Assembly: GCA_961205875.1 (NCBI GenBank)
Contig: OY540813.1
Location: 5,861,001 to 5,925,000 of the forward strand
DNA length: 64,000 bases
Source of the DNA: Sialis fuliginosa
Lineage: Eukaryota; Arthropoda; Insecta; Megaloptera; Sialidae
Direction: 5' to 3'
The notes under the pieces were generated by a model. The model did no database searches. It was not told the origin of the DNA and worked only from the letters and a program-made list of their open reading frames with translations. Numbering within the stretch: position 1 is the stretch's first letter; every line of letters begins with the position of its first letter. Both the position numbers and the translations under genes were made by a program. This document shows positions 60,701 to 64,000 of this stretch, piece after piece.

Positions 60701-61093
60701 TTTTCTAATTTGTTTTCTGTAAATTTATTAATTAAATTTGTTTTCGATGTAGAAATATTACGTTTGTTAATTTATTTTGAGAAACAGATGTATTGTAACC
60801 AAGCCTTCTGCTAAATGGATAATGGACGAGGATTCTGCTGTTGAACAATATATTGTACAAAACATTTCGTCGATTCCTTTATCCATTTGCAATGAACACA
60901 GGCCAAAAACCAAAGAACGAGTATTTTTAAAATCCACCCAGAAGTGACCTTTCGAAACGTAAACAGCAGTACCTTGTATATAATAACATAAAAAAGATGA
61001 ACAACTAGGATTTAGTATAAGCATTATATTATTACATCCATCAAGGACCCAGAGTTGTTTTACAAATATATTATTATATATAAATATTATTAA
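57718..61093 (+). other. Presumptive lilli 3'UTR and intergenic DNA
   Basis: This is AT-rich DNA without convincing coding content except the peptide at 60771-60947. Candidate poly(A) signals AATAAA occur at 57974-57979 and 57985-57990, followed by many more, so the real cleavage site cannot be chosen. Pumilio-type TGTAAATA sites occur at 57996, 58227, 59439 and 60583, and TGTATATA at 59062. Short AT dinucleotide runs lie near 59040-59080 and 59180-59200. Confidence 0.5.
60771..60947 (+). CDS. Unrecognised coding-like peptide, possible terminal exon
   Basis: An open frame without ATG runs from a stop at about 60768-60770 to TGA at 60945-60947. It reads CIVTKPSAKWIMDEDSAVEQ, then YIVQNISSIPLSICNEHRPK and TKERVFLKSTQK. 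The mixed, charged composition with few Ile/Asn/Lys runs is unlike a random AT-rich frame. An AG at 60786-60787 could be an acceptor, but its pyrimidine tract is weak. An AATAAA follows at 61093. It could be the last exon of an unseen plus-strand gene, a gene remnant or part of an element. The opposite strand has a longer, Cys-rich frame (60767-61024) that looks less protein-like. No function is assigned. Confidence 0.28.
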   Translation, partial: FILRNRCIVTKPSAKWIMDEDSAVEQYIVQNISSIPLSICNEHRPKTKERVFLKSTQK

Positions 61094-61281
61094 ATAAATG
61101 TAAATACATGATAAAAATTAATTACGTTGTTTTATTATATTCTACAATACAATACAACCCATTACAATTTAATAATTTTAAATGATTTTTATCAAAAATT
61201 CAAAATTAAAAGACGAGTAAAGTGAAAAAAGATAAATACTTAAAAATAAAATAAAGGTAAGTTTAATATAATTATTTATAT

Positions 61282-61287
61282 TTTATT
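61282..61287 (-). terminator. Candidate poly(A) signal of the minus-strand HTH gene
   Basis: AATAAA on the minus strand, 107 bases after the stop codon. Another lies at 61131-61136. In AT-rich DNA this hexamer is common, so the choice is tentative. Confidence 0.35.
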
Positions 61288-61393
61288 ATAATATCTATAA
61301 CATAAAATAATATACACTACTTAAATATGATATATGTGTTACAATCAGTCATTGTATAATTTTAATATAATATTCTCATGTTCATAACAATTA

Positions 61394-62218
61394 TCAAGCA
61401 CATTCAAACGTTTGATTTTTTTCATTTGTGTTTCGATAATATATCGAATTACTTGATTCTGGAGGATGAGTTGATTTTACACCAGTTAATTTTGTGAAAT
61501 CGGGTAAACCTTCAGAGGTTTTATTAAAAGATGTATCTGACTCATTATTATTCTTATTTTTTATATCACTCGTATAGAGTCTTGTTGATTCAAAATCTGT
61601 ATCTGAGAGAAACCTTTCACTTTTAACTTTAAAATCATGTGTTTGTTCAGTTATTGATTCTCTATTATCATCATCATCGATGTATTTCCAAACACCTGTT
61701 ATAGGAGTTATTACCTTTTGTCTTTTATTATGCATTCTATTGTTTCTGCTAATTTCTGGTGAACAAGGACTAGTAGGTACAAATACCATTTTCAAATCAT
61801 CTTTTAATATTTTTAATAACGTTGACCGAGGAAGACCTAGTTCTTGTGCTCGTTCTCTCAACGACAAGTTTGGTGATTCTACTATCGAAGCTTTCACGTA
61901 CGGAACATGCATCAATCTTGCACAAGGACGACCTGTTCGCACTGCGTCTCTGACTGATCCAGCTGAAAACAGTTTACGTTCCCAAGATGTTAGTGTACGC
62001 TTACTTGGTGGTTCGCATCCAAATCGTATTCTAAAATTTTGTACCAAACTATACCAAGACATGTTATTTCTGATTCGTTCGTGTACCCAAACTGCAGACA
62101 CAAGTTTTTCTTCTAAAGTAAATGAACCCACATCTTGTGGTTCTTTATGAATATCAATTTTATCTTCATCGTTGTATTGATCGGATAGATCGTCTTCAAA
62201 TTCATCAAAATCACTCAT
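61394..62218 (-). CDS. Transposase-derived helix-turn-helix DNA-binding protein, no DDE domain
   Basis: A single-exon 274-residue protein. Residues 1-30 are acidic. Residues 33-90 (FTLEEKLVSAVWVHERIRNN through ERKLFSAGSV) fit the first helix-turn-helix of the insect DUF4817/Tc1-mariner type. A TGRPC linker at 95-99 is the GRPR-like joint of such transposases. Residues 105-145 (VKASIVESPNLSLRERAQEL, GLPRSTLLKILKDDLK) fit the second one. Where the DDE catalytic domain would begin there is instead a basic patch (RNNRMHNKRQK, 158-168), a VWKYIDDDD stretch (176-184) and a Ser/Asn/Asp-rich tail. The frame is intact, the GRP joint and hydrophobic core residues are kept, and I saw no flanking terminal repeats. 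A sequence-specific DNA-binding role is inferred. The alternative is a recently truncated transposon with its first half still open. Confidence 0.75.
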   Translation of the reverse strand: MSDFDEFEDDLSDQYNDEDKIDIHKEPQDVGSFTLEEKLVSAVWVHERIRNNMSWYSLVQNFRIRFGCEPPSKRTLTSWERKLFSAGSVRDAVRTGRPCARLMHVPYVKASIVESPNLSLRERAQELGLPRSTLLKILKDDLKMVFVPTSPCSPEISRNNRMHNKRQKVITPITGVWKYIDDDDNRESITEQTHDFKVKSERFLSDTDFESTRLYTSDIKNKNNNESDTSFNKTSEGLPDFTKLTGVKSTHPPESSNSIYYRNTNEKNQTFECA

Positions 62219-62294
62219 GTTTTTCGTGTAAAGATAAATACTTTTAGGTCAACTTTATCAACAATGATGCAATGATTTTATGGTCAACTTTATA

Positions 62295-62304
62295 AAGATG
62301 GCGG
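62295..62304 (-). promoter_or_regulatory. YY1/Pho-like site upstream of the HTH gene
   Basis: CCGCCATCTT on the minus strand lies 77 bases upstream of the ATG at 62218. Sites of this type often sit at the start of 5'UTRs in animals. No TATA box at a fitting distance was seen. It is the best guess for the gene's transcription start region. Confidence 0.35.
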
Positions 62305-63564
62305 AGATATGTCAGTATTGTCAGTACGTCAGATATTTTGTTAATTTTTGAACTGTCAAATTGATCAAACTGGTAAACATGACAGATATAATTTTAAAAA
62401 TTATAATTATAGTTCTCATATAACAGTTTATTCTAAACAAGTGTTTAGTCCTTGTATGTATTATAAAGTAATATGACTTGATATGACTCAATAAATTCAA
62501 TTAAAATAAAAATGGTAGATATTGATAAGTGAAGTTGCAAACCAAATAAGTTCAGGAATCTATAGTTTAATTATAATTACTGTATTACCCACTCTCTTAC
62601 AAACTATTTTATTATTCATTACTACCGCTAGATGTCAAATATAGTACCGATAAAAAATCGACAAATCAAAAACTTCCTGTTCAGAAAATTGTCATAAGAT
62701 ATAATAAAAATAAATATTAATTAGAAATTTTTCTTAATACATGCTTGATTATTTTTTCGTATATTTTTACTTCTTATTAATTTCAAAATAAATCTAAATA
62801 TTTCTATTATATTTAGTCCAGTGAAACTACGAAAAAAATGGGATACCCAATACTTTTTTTGGCCAAAATTATTGTAAAAAATACGGATGAACATATCAAA
62901 AGCCCACAAAAACCCGATTATTATTTCTTTGCTTATTAATGTTCTTTAAATTCAAAATGGCGCTTGAAAATAGAATTAATACCGACAATTATAATTGTCG
63001 GTATTAATTATTTATGGGTATTGGTTTCGTATAGGTATTTAATGACAATTACTGAGTTAAATATAATAAGAAAAATCAAGCAGACATTTTGAAATTAAGA
63101 AATTAAAATTTTTCTGATTTCAGAAATGCTCACATCTTTCCTATATCTTATGGTAAGGAAGCAATAATCATAGTTAGTAAACAGACGATATACTAAGCAT
63201 ATAAAATCCACCATAAATCTCAAATCATCACAAATGTCTTTCTTAGAATATTCTCTTTATTATTAATGTAATAAAACACTCTGATGAAATTTCTATAGAA
63301 TTGTCTTCTTATATATTGTAGGAGTAACTGTAAATAATTTAATAAAGCACAATTCGAAGTGGTAAATTGACTCTCCAGTGGTTCGCGCATTCAGTCAAAG
63401 TTGGCCAAAACAAAACACAACTTTGTCTTTTCCACCCTCTCCCTTGTTTGTTGCTCTACTAGGGAGGATGTTATACAGGGCTGTACTAGCAATATTTGAT
63501 ATGTATTTTCATTTGGCATGTATGCAAGGTATATAAAAACAAGGTAGTCTCATCAGCTCCTTGA

Positions 63565-63586
63565 CCAATCAGCGTTGGCGCGGGAA
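63565..63586 (+). promoter_or_regulatory. CCAAT box next to E2F-like site
   Basis: CCAATCAGCG is followed directly by TTGGCGCGGGAA, a strong match to the E2F/DP consensus, in a GC-richer patch (63540-63600). A TATATAAAA lies at about 63523-63535. No gene start is visible within the remaining 400 bases, so the pair may serve a gene beyond the window, belong to a repeat, or be chance. Confidence 0.3.
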
Positions 63587-63620
63587 TTGACATCACCACG
63601 AAGCCATATTCAAATATTAA

Positions 63621-63972
63621 AAATGTATAAATAGAATATCAATTACAAAAATTCCCTTTATTTATTTTTTTCGTATTTTTTGATATTTTAACAACAAAAG
63701 TAAAGATTTAATATTGCAAAATCATGAAAAGCTGTCAGAATCACAGAACGTAATGACTCTTCCCGAATAGACCAGATTGTCTGTGACAGCTTTTTTATAT
63801 GATTTTGCAATGTCGAATTTGTGCTTCTTTGATTGTATTGTATGTGTTGTTAAAATATCAAAAATAAGTACTGGAAAAACGGAGAAACTAGTTTCTTAGT
63901 CACTTAAACTAAAAATAAGAAAACAATAATAAAAAAAGGATATTTTTGTAATTGATATTCTATTATACATTT
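63621..63972. mobile_element. Long inverted repeat (foldback), 352 bp
   Basis: The outer arms AAATGTATAAATAGAATATC, AATTACAAAAAT pair with ATTTTTGTAATTGATATTCT, ATTATACATTT. The inner arms GATATTTTAACAACA and TTGCAAAATCATGAAAAGCT pair with AGCTTTTTTATATGATTTTG and TGTTGTTAAAATATC. The loop is about 40 bases. Confidence 0.75.
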
Positions 63973-64000
63973 ATAACATTTAAATATATCCCCCGGGTGA

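Larger units (their letters stand above)
62219..64000. other. Upstream region of the HTH gene, to window end
   Basis: It holds the presumed promoter of the HTH gene, AT-rich sequence without coding content, a CCAAT plus E2F-like motif pair at 63565-63586 and a 352-base inverted repeat at 63621-63972. The open frame at 62721-62909 on the minus strand is low complexity and is not called. Confidence 0.5.

Noticed and set aside
61680-62150. 156-codon plus-strand frame opposite the HTH gene
   Set aside because: The minus strand shows clear helix-turn-helix modules; this frame has no family features.
1-64000. CRISPR array, rRNA genes or intact retrotransposon
   Set aside because: No regularly spaced direct repeats, no rRNA-like sequence, and no frame with reverse transcriptase or DDE motifs; only tails and ends of elements were seen.

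Overview
This is a plus-strand view of part of an AT-rich insect genome, most likely a moth or butterfly. The low GC, the large introns full of miniature transposons, and several repeat tails of a type I associate with Lepidoptera (for example ends reading GAGTTACTTTCG... and GGAACCCCCGGGGCGCAAGTCC) point that way. The species cannot be read from the window.

The main gene is the ortholog of Drosophila lilliputian (lilli), the AF4/FMR2 (AFF) family scaffold of the super elongation complex. Thirteen coding exons lie on the plus strand between 7580 and 57717. They join in frame across every splice junction and encode 1180 residues plus the stop. The initiator exon is upstream of the window. The first five exons (7580-25947), for the N-terminal AFF region and the ELL-binding element, are scattered through introns of 2.1 to 7.5 kb. 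A 28.2 kb intron follows. The last eight exons (54130-57717), for the acidic/serine-rich region, three AT-hooks, the AF9/ENL-motif region and the C-terminal homology domain, are packed into 3.6 kb with introns of 58-265 bases. A CpG-rich promoter-like island with an RFX X-box-like site and a possible alternative first exon (45071-45191, in frame with the exon at 54130) lies inside the 28 kb intron.

Downstream, tail to tail with lilli, is a single-exon minus-strand gene (61394-62218). It encodes a 274-residue protein with two helix-turn-helix modules like the DNA-binding half of Tc1/mariner-type transposases but no DDE catalytic domain. It is a good candidate for a domesticated transposase DNA-binding domain. 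Between the two genes lie the presumptive lilli 3'UTR, with several Pumilio-type sites, and a short coding-like plus-strand peptide at 60771-60947.

The rest is intron or intergenic DNA holding many non-autonomous elements: hAT-like elements with 8-bp target duplications, at least two TA-flanked MITE families in several copies, SINE/LINE-like tails, long inverted-repeat foldbacks, and nested insertions that give a relative order of events. I saw no rRNA, no CRISPR array and no intact transposase or reverse transcriptase.
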